Assembly: GCA_001698425.1 (NCBI GenBank)
Contig: MBRE01000077.1
Coordinates: 1 to 64,000, forward strand
Length of the DNA stretch: 64,000 nt
Origin: Oscillatoriales cyanobacterium USR001
GTDB taxonomy: Bacteria; Cyanobacteriota; Cyanobacteriia; Cyanobacteriales; Microcoleaceae
Direction: 5' to 3'
Of the stretch, positions 47,262 through 56,205 are shown one piece after another. How positions within the stretch are numbered: the stretch's first letter is position 1; the number at the start of each line of letters is the position of its first letter. Under the pieces are notes generated by a model. The model was not told where the DNA came from, did not search any database, and saw nothing but the letters and a program-made list of their open reading frames with translations. The position numbers were made by a program, and so were the translations under genes.

Positions 47262-47358
47262 TTAGGAATCAAAATTAAATAACTTGATGACTTAGTTCGT
47301 AGTAAGCGCTTTAGCGCTAAAGCGCTTACTACAAACAAGCTAATTATTTAATTTCTAT
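47262..47358. repeat. Palindromic repeat element, copy 3, between convergent stops
   Basis: The core 47295-47336 (GTTCGTAGTAAGCGC arm and its complement) has outer arms containing AAATTAAATAA on both sides. It begins just after the clpP stop and includes the stop codon of the convergent Uma2 gene (47348-47350). Confidence 0.88.
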
Positions 47359-47995
47359 TCTCTTTTATCCTTTCCCTAAACAAACGGATAGCTGCTCTTT
47401 GTCCAATAGTTTTACTCTGTTCTATAAAACCTGGAATTTCTGCTATTGGCAAAAATGGAAAAGCTAAACTATTCTCTCTCTGTTCATAATTCCCTTCCAC
47501 AAGTTGATAAACTTTAAGACTTTGATTTCGGTATCTCCAGATTTCAGGGACACCTAAAGAAGCATAAATCGCAAACTTATTTAGAGAAGAATTAGTATAA
47601 TCTGATTCTACTACCAAATCTGGCGGCGGATCGGCAGGCAAATTAATACTTTTACCTCTAACTATAGATTCATTTTGAATATAGAAACAGGTATCCGGTT
47701 CGATCGCACGAGTTAAATCTTCTCGTTCCAAAGTTAATGCACCAAGTTGTCTCATCTCGATGCCTAACTCATCTACTACAACACCAACAAAGTGTTCTAT
47801 CATTCCTATCGGTTCTTCATGTTCCGTAAGTGGCATTCTAATTTCTAAAACTCCTTCATCATAGGCAATTCTCCACGCTCTACCGTCGCCGACATCTGAC
47901 ATTATTGCCTTAAATGTTGACCATTTAATGCCTGTCAAAGTAATTACTTTTTCCTCAACACTATTTTGAGGAAGAATTAGTGTATTTGTAACCAT
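47348..47995 (-). CDS. Uma2 family (DUF820) putative endonuclease
   Basis: 215 residues. Uma2 motifs: WRIAYDEGVLEIRMPLTEHE, PPPDLVVESDYTNSSLNKF and LGVPEIWRYRNQSLKVY. The nuclease core is intact. The last codons and the stop lie inside the palindromic repeat. Role unknown. Confidence 0.88.
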   Translation of the reverse strand: MVTNTLILPQNSVEEKVITLTGIKWSTFKAIMSDVGDGRAWRIAYDEGVLEIRMPLTEHEEPIGMIEHFVGVVVDELGIEMRQLGALTLEREDLTRAIEPDTCFYIQNESIVRGKSINLPADPPPDLVVESDYTNSSLNKFAIYASLGVPEIWRYRNQSLKVYQLVEGNYEQRENSLAFPFLPIAEIPGFIEQSKTIGQRAAIRLFRERIKENRN

Positions 47996-48059
47996 TTGAG
48001 GTGCGATCGACTAAGTTTTTATTAATTTTAACACAATCCGAGCCATTCTTAATGCTCCT

Positions 48060-48575
48060 TCAATGCTCCTTCTTTTTCTCTTGCACCACCGCTTCCCGTT
48101 GAGCGCTAAAATCAACAACTTCTGAAGCCGAACTCACCTTAATTTTACCTTTCAGACTCTCCCCTTCTATCACTCCTTGAATATCAACTAAAGTTTGACT
48201 GCTACCTTTTCCCTGCTCAGAATTGCTATGACAAGCTATCAAGTGCGGAACCGCTCCCGATAAGCTTAATTTTTGATTCTCCCACTTCCCAAACAAGGTA
48301 AATTTTTCCTCAGCATTCGTCTTTAATTCATCACTACCTTTTGCTGATAATAAAGAACCGTTTAAATATATGCCAGACTGTTTAATTGACAATTCTAGCC
48401 TTTCTGATTTAAGACATTCCGGCAAATTTTGAGCTTGAATGCGATAACTCCCTCCAATTGCAGTAGGAGCTTTCAGATTAGATTCGCCATAGGTAGTTAC
48501 CACATTGAATAGTAGTACAACAGAACCGATCGCAGTTCCATAAAATCCTAATAATTTCCAGTCTATCTTAGTCAT
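48060..48575 (-). CDS. Membrane-anchored protein of unknown function
   Basis: 171 residues. An N-terminal hydrophobic segment (about 8-27, LGFYGTAIGSVVLLFNVV) is followed by a beta-rich extracytoplasmic region with two Cys (residues 54 and 114: PECLKSERLEL and LIACHSNSE) that could form a disulphide. No family recognised. It follows the cation/proton antiporter on the same strand by 84 bp and may be co-expressed with it. Confidence 0.65.
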   Translation of the reverse strand: MTKIDWKLLGFYGTAIGSVVLLFNVVTTYGESNLKAPTAIGGSYRIQAQNLPECLKSERLELSIKQSGIYLNGSLLSAKGSDELKTNAEEKFTLFGKWENQKLSLSGAVPHLIACHSNSEQGKGSSQTLVDIQGVIEGESLKGKIKVSSASEVVDFSAQREAVVQEKKKEH

Positions 48576-48659
48576 ATTTTTCCTAATTTATGAATAAACT
48601 AAGTGATTTTGTAGGGACACGGCATTGCCGTGTTCTTACCATTTATCCGCAGCTAAAAT

Positions 48660-50870
48660 CTAAAGTTTATTTGCTGTTGGTGACTTTTCAGTAAGGACAG
48701 ATGCCAAATGAGAACGCACCTTCACATAGCATCGTGTAATCAACAATGAAGAGTGACAATGTACGGCTAATTCATCAGTATATCTCCCTAAAGTTTGGCG
48801 TTCAATTCCCCACTCGCGACTCGTTCCAGCAATTGTCAAATCGGCATTTCCAGAAGCAGCGATTACTGCTTGAATTGGCTCCGCTGCTTCTATAATCGGG
48901 GTTTCAATTCGACTGACAACGCTTGCCGGTAACTGATTCATAATTCGTTGAAACTCATAACTTAACTCTCGATCTTGCGGGTTGGGTGTTTCAACACGCA
49001 ATACTGTTAAATGCCGTGCCTCATCATTTACTAATAATCTGAGGGCTAATTCTAGTCCGAGATCGTCATGGAAATTCGCAGCATAAGGCACTAATAAATT
49101 GTTTAATCTTTCCCGACCTCGGTCGAGAAAAACGGCTGTATCTACCCGCGATTGAGTGAGAATTTGACCGACTCGCCCTCCTAAACGATTGCTGCTAAAT
49201 GTTGGGCGATGCCATCCTACTAAAATTAAATCGGCGCGATCGAGTTCGGCAATTTGTGAAGTTTCCCCGGCTACATCGTTGCTAACTCGGATAATTGGAT
49301 GGACTAGCTGGTGTGTTTCTGGAGGTTCGAGACTTTGAATTAATGCTTCAATTTTGACTCGACGCTCTTCAATAACTCGATCTGCTTCAGCAGGAGTGCT
49401 TTCAAAGGCATAAGTTTCTTGTAATTCAATTAAACTGAGGGGATGAACTGCGGCTGAGTATGGATCTTTTCCGGCGATCGCGATCGCCAATTGCAACAAA
49501 CCTTTTTGCGTACTAGGATTAGCTATTGGGACCAAAATCCGATAATTTTGCCGCTGAGAATTGCCTGTTAATTTTTGGTCATCATCCGTCACTAAACCAG
49601 GCTCTGAAATATTTTCAACCTCTAATTCATTAATTGTTTCCAACTGAATTAACTTCTTCGGATAAGTCCACTCCAGTAATGGTGAAGTCATAAATGTTGT
49701 CACCAAAGCCATAATCACTAGCATCGTAAATAGCAAAGGTGAAATCACGCCCAAGCTCAAACCAATATTGAGCACAATTAACTCAGTCAAACCGCGAGTA
49801 TTCATCATCCAACCCAGCGCCGAAGCTTCACGATTATTGATGCCACAAGCTCTCGCTGCAATATAAGTGCCGACATATTTACCGATAATTGCTACTAATA
49901 AAACCCCAAGACATAGCAACCATAAATCCGGGCTATTGAGCAAACCAATTTGAGTCCGTAAACCGCTATAGGCAAAAAATATTGGCAACAAAAAGATTAA
50001 AATAAAATCTTCAGTTTTTTCCGCTAACTCTCGCGTCAAACCGGCATTTTTGGGCATGGAAGCACCCAAAAGAAACGCACCAAAAATTAAGTGAATCCCA
50101 ATCAACTCAGTAATTAAGGCAGAAGCAACTACTGCCATGTAAATCCCTGCCAGCACTAATTGAGTTAACTTACCAGTGCGGTTGTAATGTTTGGAAAGTC
50201 GCTGCAAGAACCAGCGGACTACCGTTACCATGAATGTAATGTAAATTATGGCTTCTAAAATAGTTGGTAAAGCGCCGATCATTGAGTTAGTACGAGTAAC
50301 TGCGATCGCCACTGCCAACAAACACCAAGCCGTCACATCATCCACCGCCGCACAAGTTAGAGCTAACGTACCCAATCGCGTGTTTTGCAAATTGTGCTCG
50401 GTAATAATTCTTGCCAACACTGGAAAGGCCGTAATCGACATTGCCGCGCCCATAAACAGAGCAAAAGCAGTGAAAGAAACACTAGAATTAGATACTAAAG
50501 GATAAAGCAGTAAAGCTAACAGAGAAGCCAGAGAAAAAGGTACTAAAATACTGACATTTGAAGTGATAATCGCTACGTCTAACTGACCTTTCAAATACTT
50601 CGGATTAAGTTCCAATCCAATCAAAAACATGAAAAAAATCAACCCTACCTCAGAAAGCACCTCAAGGAAGGGAATAGCTTGCGCCGGAAACACAGCACTC
50701 GCTAAATCTGGGGCAATCAAACCAAAAAGTGAAGGACCTAACATAATCCCCGCCACAATTTCCCCGATAACTTGGGGTTGCTTAATCCAACGGAATCCCA
50801 ATCCCACAAGTCGGGAAAGTCCGATAACCAGCAAAACTTCAACTAAAACTAAAACCGGTATTGGCAGCAT
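48660..50870 (-). CDS. CPA2-family cation:proton antiporter with C-terminal USP-like region
   Basis: 736 residues. Residues 1-410 have about 12 membrane helices and the CPA2 signature with two Asp (CAAVDDVTAW), as in KefB, NhaS3 and plant CHX antiporters. Residues ~440-720 are cytosolic and resemble tandem universal-stress-protein folds (YRILVPIANPSTQKGLL, LLVPYAANFHDDLGLELALR, NADLTIAGTSREWG). Exchanges K+ or Na+ for H+. The ion is not assigned. Divergent from rpsB. Confidence 0.9.
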   Translation of the reverse strand: MLPIPVLVLVEVLLVIGLSRLVGLGFRWIKQPQVIGEIVAGIMLGPSLFGLIAPDLASAVFPAQAIPFLEVLSEVGLIFFMFLIGLELNPKYLKGQLDVAIITSNVSILVPFSLASLLALLLYPLVSNSSVSFTAFALFMGAAMSITAFPVLARIITEHNLQNTRLGTLALTCAAVDDVTAWCLLAVAIAVTRTNSMIGALPTILEAIIYITFMVTVVRWFLQRLSKHYNRTGKLTQLVLAGIYMAVVASALITELIGIHLIFGAFLLGASMPKNAGLTRELAEKTEDFILIFLLPIFFAYSGLRTQIGLLNSPDLWLLCLGVLLVAIIGKYVGTYIAARACGINNREASALGWMMNTRGLTELIVLNIGLSLGVISPLLFTMLVIMALVTTFMTSPLLEWTYPKKLIQLETINELEVENISEPGLVTDDDQKLTGNSQRQNYRILVPIANPSTQKGLLQLAIAIAGKDPYSAAVHPLSLIELQETYAFESTPAEADRVIEERRVKIEALIQSLEPPETHQLVHPIIRVSNDVAGETSQIAELDRADLILVGWHRPTFSSNRLGGRVGQILTQSRVDTAVFLDRGRERLNNLLVPYAANFHDDLGLELALRLLVNDEARHLTVLRVETPNPQDRELSYEFQRIMNQLPASVVSRIETPIIEAAEPIQAVIAASGNADLTIAGTSREWGIERQTLGRYTDELAVHCHSSLLITRCYVKVRSHLASVLTEKSPTANKL

Positions 50871-50944
50871 AAGGATTTTAGATGAGGGGATAAAGCTCAG
50901 TATCGCAGATTCCGGGAAAAATAATTATAAACTGTGGTATCCTA

Positions 50945-51053
50945 GAAAAGTTGTGTAAATTCGCACATCCAGATTTTCGGGTGTTTCTCAGGCGAAAAGC
51001 CTCAGAGATACGGCTGGATGGAGGATTAACCCGAATCAGGAGTTAAAAATATC
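50945..51053 (+). promoter_or_regulatory. Structured leader upstream of rpsB
   Basis: TCGGGT (about 50977) and ACCCGA (about 51030) could close a stem around an inner hairpin, TCTCAGGCGAAAAGCCTCAG, just before AGGAG and the rpsB ATG. It resembles an autoregulatory ribosomal protein S2 leader in position and shape. Predicted by eye only. Confidence 0.45.
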
Positions 51054-51848
51054 ATGGCAGTTGTCAGTTTGGCTCAAATGTTGGAGTCAGGGGTTCACTT
51101 TGGACACCAAACCCGTCGGTGGAATCCCAAAATGTCCACTTATATTTTCACAGAACGCAACGGCGTTCATATCATTGACCTGGTACAGACCGCTCAACTC
51201 ATGGAAGATGCCTATGAGTATATGAGATCGGCCTCGGAAAAGGGCAAAAAGTTTCTGTTTGTCGGGACTAAGCGTCAAGCTGCGGGGATTGTTGCCCAAG
51301 AAGCTCATCGTTGCGGTTCTTACTATGTCAATCAGCGGTGGTTGGGGGGGATGCTTACCAACTGGACGACGATTAAGTCTCGCGTCGATCGATTAAAGGA
51401 TTTAGAGCGTCGTGAGGAAACGGGGGCTCTGGATTTATTACCGAAAAAAGAAGCTTCGACTCTGCGCCGGGAATTAGTGAAACTCCAGAAATATCTGGGT
51501 GGGATTAAAACTATGCGGAAAATTCCCGATGCAGTGGTGCTGGTAGACCAACGCCGGGAGTACAATGCTGTCTTGGAATGTCAAAAATTGAATATCCCCA
51601 TTATTTCACTGTTAGATACTAACTGCGATCCCGATTTGGTGGATATTCCCATCCCAGCGAACGATGATGCGATCCGTTCGATTAAGCTAATAGTGGGTAA
51701 GTTGGCTGATGCCATCTACGAAGGTCGTCACGGTCAACTCGAAAGCGAAGTAGAAGATTACTACGAAGATAGTGAAGACGACTACGAAGCTGGCGAGATT
51801 GAAGAACTTGACTTTCCAGATCCAGATGCTGACGAAGAGGCTGAATAA
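51054..51848 (+). CDS. rpsB: 30S ribosomal protein S2
   Basis: 264 residues. Typical motifs: [50 protein letters not shown] and [19 protein letters not shown]. The acidic C-terminal extension (about 235-264) is longer than in E. coli but common in cyanobacteria. Followed by tsf, the standard order. Confidence 0.97.
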   Translation: MAVVSLAQMLESGVHFGHQTRRWNPKMSTYIFTERNGVHIIDLVQTAQLMEDAYEYMRSASEKGKKFLFVGTKRQAAGIVAQEAHRCGSYYVNQRWLGGMLTNWTTIKSRVDRLKDLERREETGALDLLPKKEASTLRRELVKLQKYLGGIKTMRKIPDAVVLVDQRREYNAVLECQKLNIPIISLLDTNCDPDLVDIPIPANDDAIRSIKLIVGKLADAIYEGRHGQLESEVEDYYEDSEDDYEAGEIEELDFPDPDADEEAE

Positions 51849-51941
51849 TAGTATTGAGTTGGTTATTGGTAATTAGTAATTACTAATTGCCAATGACTAA
51901 TTCAATAATCACAATTAATTCTGATTAGGAAGATAGACAAG

Positions 51942-52601
51942 ATGGCGGAAATATCTGCAAAAGTTGTCAAAGAACTCCGCGACCAAACTGGTGCGGGGAT
52001 GATGGATTGCAAAAAAGCACTCAAAGAAAATGATGGAGATATCGCCAAATCAATTGAGTGGCTGCGACAAAAGGGTATTACTTCTGCTGGTAAAAAAGCA
52101 GGTCGCGTGGCTGCGGAAGGTTTGGTAGGTAGCTACATTCACACAGGTGGCCGTGTGGGCGTGCTTGTGGAAGTTAACTGTGAAACTGATTTTGTGGCTC
52201 GCCGCGAAGAGTTTCAAACTTTGGTGCGGAATATTGCTATGCAAATTGCCGCTTGTCCCAATGTGGAATATGTGACGGTTGATGATATTCCTGCGGAAAT
52301 TGTCGAAAAAGAAAAGGCAATTGAAATGGGTAGGGATGATTTGGGTAATAAGCCTCAAAATATTAAGGAAAAGATTGTTCAAGGACGAATTGATAAACGT
52401 CTGAAGGAGCTATCTTTGATGGATCAACCTTTTATTCGAGATCAAAATATCTTGGTGGAAGAGTTGGTAAAACAAACCATTGCTCAATTGGGAGAAAACG
52501 TGCAGGTGCGCCGATTTGCTCGGTTTGTCTTGGGTGAAGGTATTGAGAAGGTAGAGAGTAACTTTGCTGAAGAAGTTGCTGCTCAAATGGGAACTAATTA
52601 A
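51942..52601 (+). CDS. tsf: Elongation factor Ts
   Basis: 219 residues, the short form usual in cyanobacteria and chloroplasts. Motifs: [39 protein letters not shown] and CETDFVAR. It exchanges GDP for GTP on EF-Tu. Lies 93 bp after rpsB; the spacer holds a GGTAATT-type short repeat. Confidence 0.97.
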   Translation: MAEISAKVVKELRDQTGAGMMDCKKALKENDGDIAKSIEWLRQKGITSAGKKAGRVAAEGLVGSYIHTGGRVGVLVEVNCETDFVARREEFQTLVRNIAMQIAACPNVEYVTVDDIPAEIVEKEKAIEMGRDDLGNKPQNIKEKIVQGRIDKRLKELSLMDQPFIRDQNILVEELVKQTIAQLGENVQVRRFARFVLGEGIEKVESNFAEEVAAQMGTN

Positions 52602-52701
52602 GCAATTAAAAATTAAAAATTAAAAATGTAGAGAATATTCTGTCATTTTTAGTTTTTAATTTTTAGGCTTGAGTTTTTTATTAATTTTTATTAATTAATT
52701 T

Positions 52702-53631
52702 ATGTCTGGAACAAGTGAGCGAATTGAGCGGGAAATAGCTGGAGTGGAAGAGGCGATCGCGAGTCTTACCATTGAGTTTTATAACATTTACAATGGTTAT
52801 TTAACAGTTTTGGGACAAGCCACTAAAAAACAATTAATTTTAGCTTGCTATCATATTTGTACGCAAGTATATCCCGATAGTTTTATTAAATTATCTTTCA
52901 ATCAACGTCAAAAAATGCAGCAAAGTTTACGGAAATTAGCGATCGCTAATTCGGAAAAATTACAGTTGCTATTAAAGCCAGAAGAGGAAGAGCTAGAAGA
53001 GTCAGAAGAAGTGGAAGAGTTGGCAGAAAATGAAGGATGGCAAGAAGCCTCAGAGAAGCACGAAGCGGATCGCCGAGAAATTAAAAGAGAATTGGCTAAT
53101 TATACTACTGAAAAAGCTAAACTTTCTAATCCTAAGTCTCCAGAATATTTAATTAATTGGCAAGAAAGGATGGAAAAAGGAATTGTGAAAAATCTTAAAA
53201 GTCTTTCTCGCGATAGCAATCGCTGTCTGCAAAATGCAGGAATTTTACCGAAACAATTACCCGCACCAATTTTAGAAGCTGCTTCTAATACAGAGACTTC
53301 AGGAGATGCGATCGCGGGTCCCCCTAATCTCTTAAACTTAATTATTGAAACTGTGGAATCTGAAGATAGCGAAGCAGATTTAGAAAATTTAGCTGCAAAT
53401 TTAGCACGTTTAGGAGGTTCGCCTAGTCCGAATGCAATGCACATTACAGCTATTAATTTGCGTTTATCTGAAATCGAATTTGCTGATGCGAATGTGACCG
53501 GTTGGCGACAGCAAATTCGGAACCTTTCAATGCGGTTAAATACACTCAGGCGAGATTATCATAAAAAGCAACGGGAACGTACTATAGTTGAGGCGGAATC
53601 GGCTTGGCGGGCTTGTTGGTTTGAGGATTGA
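52702..53631 (+). CDS. Unknown coiled-coil protein between tsf and the CRISPR array
   Basis: 309 residues. Helical throughout, with an acidic stretch (residues 92-115, EEEELEESEEVEELAENE), a central segment (LINWQERMEKGIVKNLKSL) and a C-terminal heptad region (LRLSEIEFADANVTGWRQQI). No signal peptide or membrane helix. I do not recognise a domain, and it resembles no Cas protein that I know. The closeness to the CRISPR array (20 bp) is probably incidental. Confidence 0.72.
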   Translation: MSGTSERIEREIAGVEEAIASLTIEFYNIYNGYLTVLGQATKKQLILACYHICTQVYPDSFIKLSFNQRQKMQQSLRKLAIANSEKLQLLLKPEEEELEESEEVEELAENEGWQEASEKHEADRREIKRELANYTTEKAKLSNPKSPEYLINWQERMEKGIVKNLKSLSRDSNRCLQNAGILPKQLPAPILEAASNTETSGDAIAGPPNLLNLIIETVESEDSEADLENLAANLARLGGSPSPNAMHITAINLRLSEIEFADANVTGWRQQIRNLSMRLNTLRRDYHKKQRERTIVEAESAWRACWFED

Positions 53632-53651
53632 ATCCCCGGTAACGTAACTAA

Positions 53652-55356
53652 GTTTCAATCCCTAATAGGGATTTAGGTTAATTGTGACTAATTGTGACCT
53701 TCCCATCACCCACAAGGCTCTACCAGAGCTAAGTTTCAATCCCTAATAGGGATTTAGGTTAATTGTGACGAAACCCAGAGGCGATCGCAAAGATAGAGGA
53801 ATGGATGGAAAGTTTCAATCCCTAATAGGGATTTAGGTTAATTGTGACCGTTTACCCCCCGTGATTCAGCAAACCACCGCATCCGTTTCAATCCCTAATA
53901 GGGATTTAGGTTAATTGTGACGTAAACGCCATTATCAAACAGCCACCGCCAAAGTTTCAATCCCTAATAGGGATTTAGGTTAATTGTGACTATTGCCGAG
54001 ATATCCTCAGCCTCAGATACTCAGATCCAGTTTCAATCCCTAATAGGGATTTAGGTTAATTGTGACGAAAGAGGGATTTTGGTATCTAGTGAGGGAGTTA
54101 AATTAAGTTTCAATCCCTAATAGGGATTTAGGTTAATTGTGACAGTAGCACCAAAGATGTAGCCGAAGCAACTGGCATCTCTCGTTTCAATCCCTAATAG
54201 GGATTTAGGTTAATTGTGACAGAATTACAGATTAAGAAAGCAGAAGCTGTACGAGAATTAGTTTCAATCCCTAATAGGGATTTAGGTTAATTGTGACACA
54301 GCATAGGCAGTACAGGACTACAACACTTACGAATTTCAGTTTCAATCCCTAATAGGGATTTAGGTTAATTGTGACCCAGAGAAGCACCGGGAGGAACGAA
54401 CAGAGGGAACCAGTTTCAATCCCTAATAGGGATTTAGGTTAATTGTGACAGAGTTTAGTACAGCACAATCACGACAATCACGAAAAAATGTTTCAATCCC
54501 TAATAGGGATTTAGGTTAATTGTGACAGAGCGATCGAGTATCACGCGAAATTAATCGGCATGGAATCAGTTTCAATCCCTAATAGGGATTTAGGTTAATT
54601 GTGACTACAGGAAAAAATTTCACCATATTGTCCAGGCATATCTGCAATGCCTGGTTTCAATCCCTAATAGGGATTTAGGTTAATTGTGACCATCACAATC
54701 ACATCCCGCTTGAGGTTTGACCCTCCGTTTCAATCCCTAATAGGGATTTAGGTTAATTGTGACTAATTTTGATTAGTAATTGCTGGCATTCCTGTGTTTC
54801 AATCCCTAATAGGGATTTAGGTTAATTGTGACCTTGCGGGGTAAATGGGTCGAAATGGCTCTTACCTGGATGGGTTTCAATCCCTAATAGGGATTTAGGT
54901 TAATTGTGACCCCCCCCAGTTAATAGTATTGCTTGAGATGAATTGTTTCAATCCCTAATAGGGATTTAGGTTAATTGTGACAAAAATTCGAGCAAAATTA
55001 CTGGGGGGGCTTTTTCCCTCAGGTTTCAATCCCTAATAGGGATTTAGGTTAATTGTGACGATCAACGAGGGAATTATTTCTGGTAGGCTACTACGTTTCA
55101 ATCCCTAATAGGGATTTAGGTTAATTGTGACGATGTGAGGTAGCCGCTCGTTGTTGGCTTGATGAATGTTTCAATCCCTAATAGGGATTTAGGTTAATTG
55201 TGACTCGCACTCCTGGTCGTCTTATGCCTGGGAGGTAGTAGTTTCAATCCCTAATAGGGATTTAGGTTAATTGTGACAAAACGGCAAAGGCTACGAACAC
55301 GAACACTCGGAAAACTTAAGTTTCAATCCCTAATAGGGATTTAGGTTAATTGTGAC
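53652..55356 (-). CRISPR. CRISPR array, 23 repeats of 37 bp, 22 spacers
   Basis: Plus-strand repeat begins GTTTCAATCCCTAATAGGG and ends TTTAGGTTAATTGTGAC. Starts read at 53652, 53733, 53812, 53885, 53954, 54030, 54107, 54184, 54261, 54339, 54413, 54490, 54569, 54654, 54727, 54796, 54874, 54945, 55023, 55095, 55168, 55241 and 55320. All copies look identical. Spacers are 32-48 bp. The internal palindrome AATCCCTATTAGGGATT and the end ATTGAAAC, read on the minus strand, fit cyanobacterial arrays whose crRNA 5' handle ends in GAAAC, so transcription from right to left is likely. Variable spacer length suits a type III system, but no cas gene is in the window. Confidence 0.97.
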
Positions 55357-55666
55357 CGCCGGGTTCTCAAACCCTTACTATATTTAGTTTTCAAGGTGCA
55401 GTTTCGTGAATCTGATCTAAAACTACCATTCCAGCCATCGACTTGTCAAGAGGCAAAAAAAAATTTCCTCTCAAACCCAACCCCTGTAAGCATTTCATCA
55501 ATTGCGGGAATCGTTTTTTCCACCAACCACCCTCAAACCCTTACCCCTCAAGGCATCCAGCCGAAAAATTTAATCCCCCAAATTTTACACCTACCCATCC
55601 CCGCAAAAACCACCCAACGGCCTTGCTAATCGCTAACTGCAAACCAATTAGCAATTAGCCATCAAC
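55357..55666 (-). promoter_or_regulatory. Candidate CRISPR leader and gene-free flank
   Basis: 310 bp without a convincing gene. Next to the last repeat, read on the minus strand, is CTGCACCTTGAAAACTAAAT then ATAGTAAGGGTTT. Its AT-rich part and location on the side predicted by repeat orientation make it the likely leader (55357-55400). The rest is C/A-rich, with poor codon structure. Confidence 0.45.
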
Positions 55667-56068
55667 CTACTGAGGCAAAGGAGCAACCCCATCAGGCGCG
55701 ATGCCTTCGGTCGGAGCAGCGATCGCCTCTTCCTTCTGTTTAGCTTGCTGTTCTATTAACTGCCGCTGTTTCGCCCGAAACTGAGCCGCCGCATCAGTTA
55801 AATTCTGGTGTTGTTCCAAAGTAAACTCGTTTATATCACGACCAAGACCCAACTGAGAACGATGAATTAAATCAAAAACCCCCATCCCACCACGACCAGT
55901 GAAAGGATCGGTATTATCCTGAGTTTGTAAATCTTGTAAAGGTGCAGCACTATTTGTCGCACCGCTATTTTGCGCCCAACTTGGCTGAGGCAAAAAACAT
56001 ACAGCGCCCACAGCACTCAAAGCCGCCAGCACCATCCGAATACCAGACTTAGAGGTTTTAATTTGCAT
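55667..56068 (-). CDS. Small exported hypothetical protein
   Basis: 133 residues. Signal peptide 1-33 (AALSAVGAVCFLPQPSWAQ, cleavage after SWA) and a mature part with DPFTGRGGMGVFDLIHRSQ and a Gln-rich helix (QFRAKQRQLIEQQAKQK). I do not recognise a family. Its own promoter must lie in the 137 bp to the porin gene. Confidence 0.72.
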   Translation of the reverse strand: MQIKTSKSGIRMVLAALSAVGAVCFLPQPSWAQNSGATNSAAPLQDLQTQDNTDPFTGRGGMGVFDLIHRSQLGLGRDINEFTLEQHQNLTDAAAQFRAKQRQLIEQQAKQKEEAIAAPTEGIAPDGVAPLPQ

Positions 56069-56205
56069 AATTTTTTAGTTAAACGCTCCATCAATTATAT
56101 TAGCAAATTCAGGACTTATCCACACGGGGTAAAAAACCCGGTTTCTTTGGTTGGGTGCGTAAGTCCTGTTTGCGTAAATCCTACTTAACTTAACACTCCC
56201 AAAAC

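Noticed and set aside
55396-55658. Two overlapping 70-codon frames right of the CRISPR array
   Set aside because: Pro/Asn-rich, with no start signals; more likely leader and intergenic DNA.
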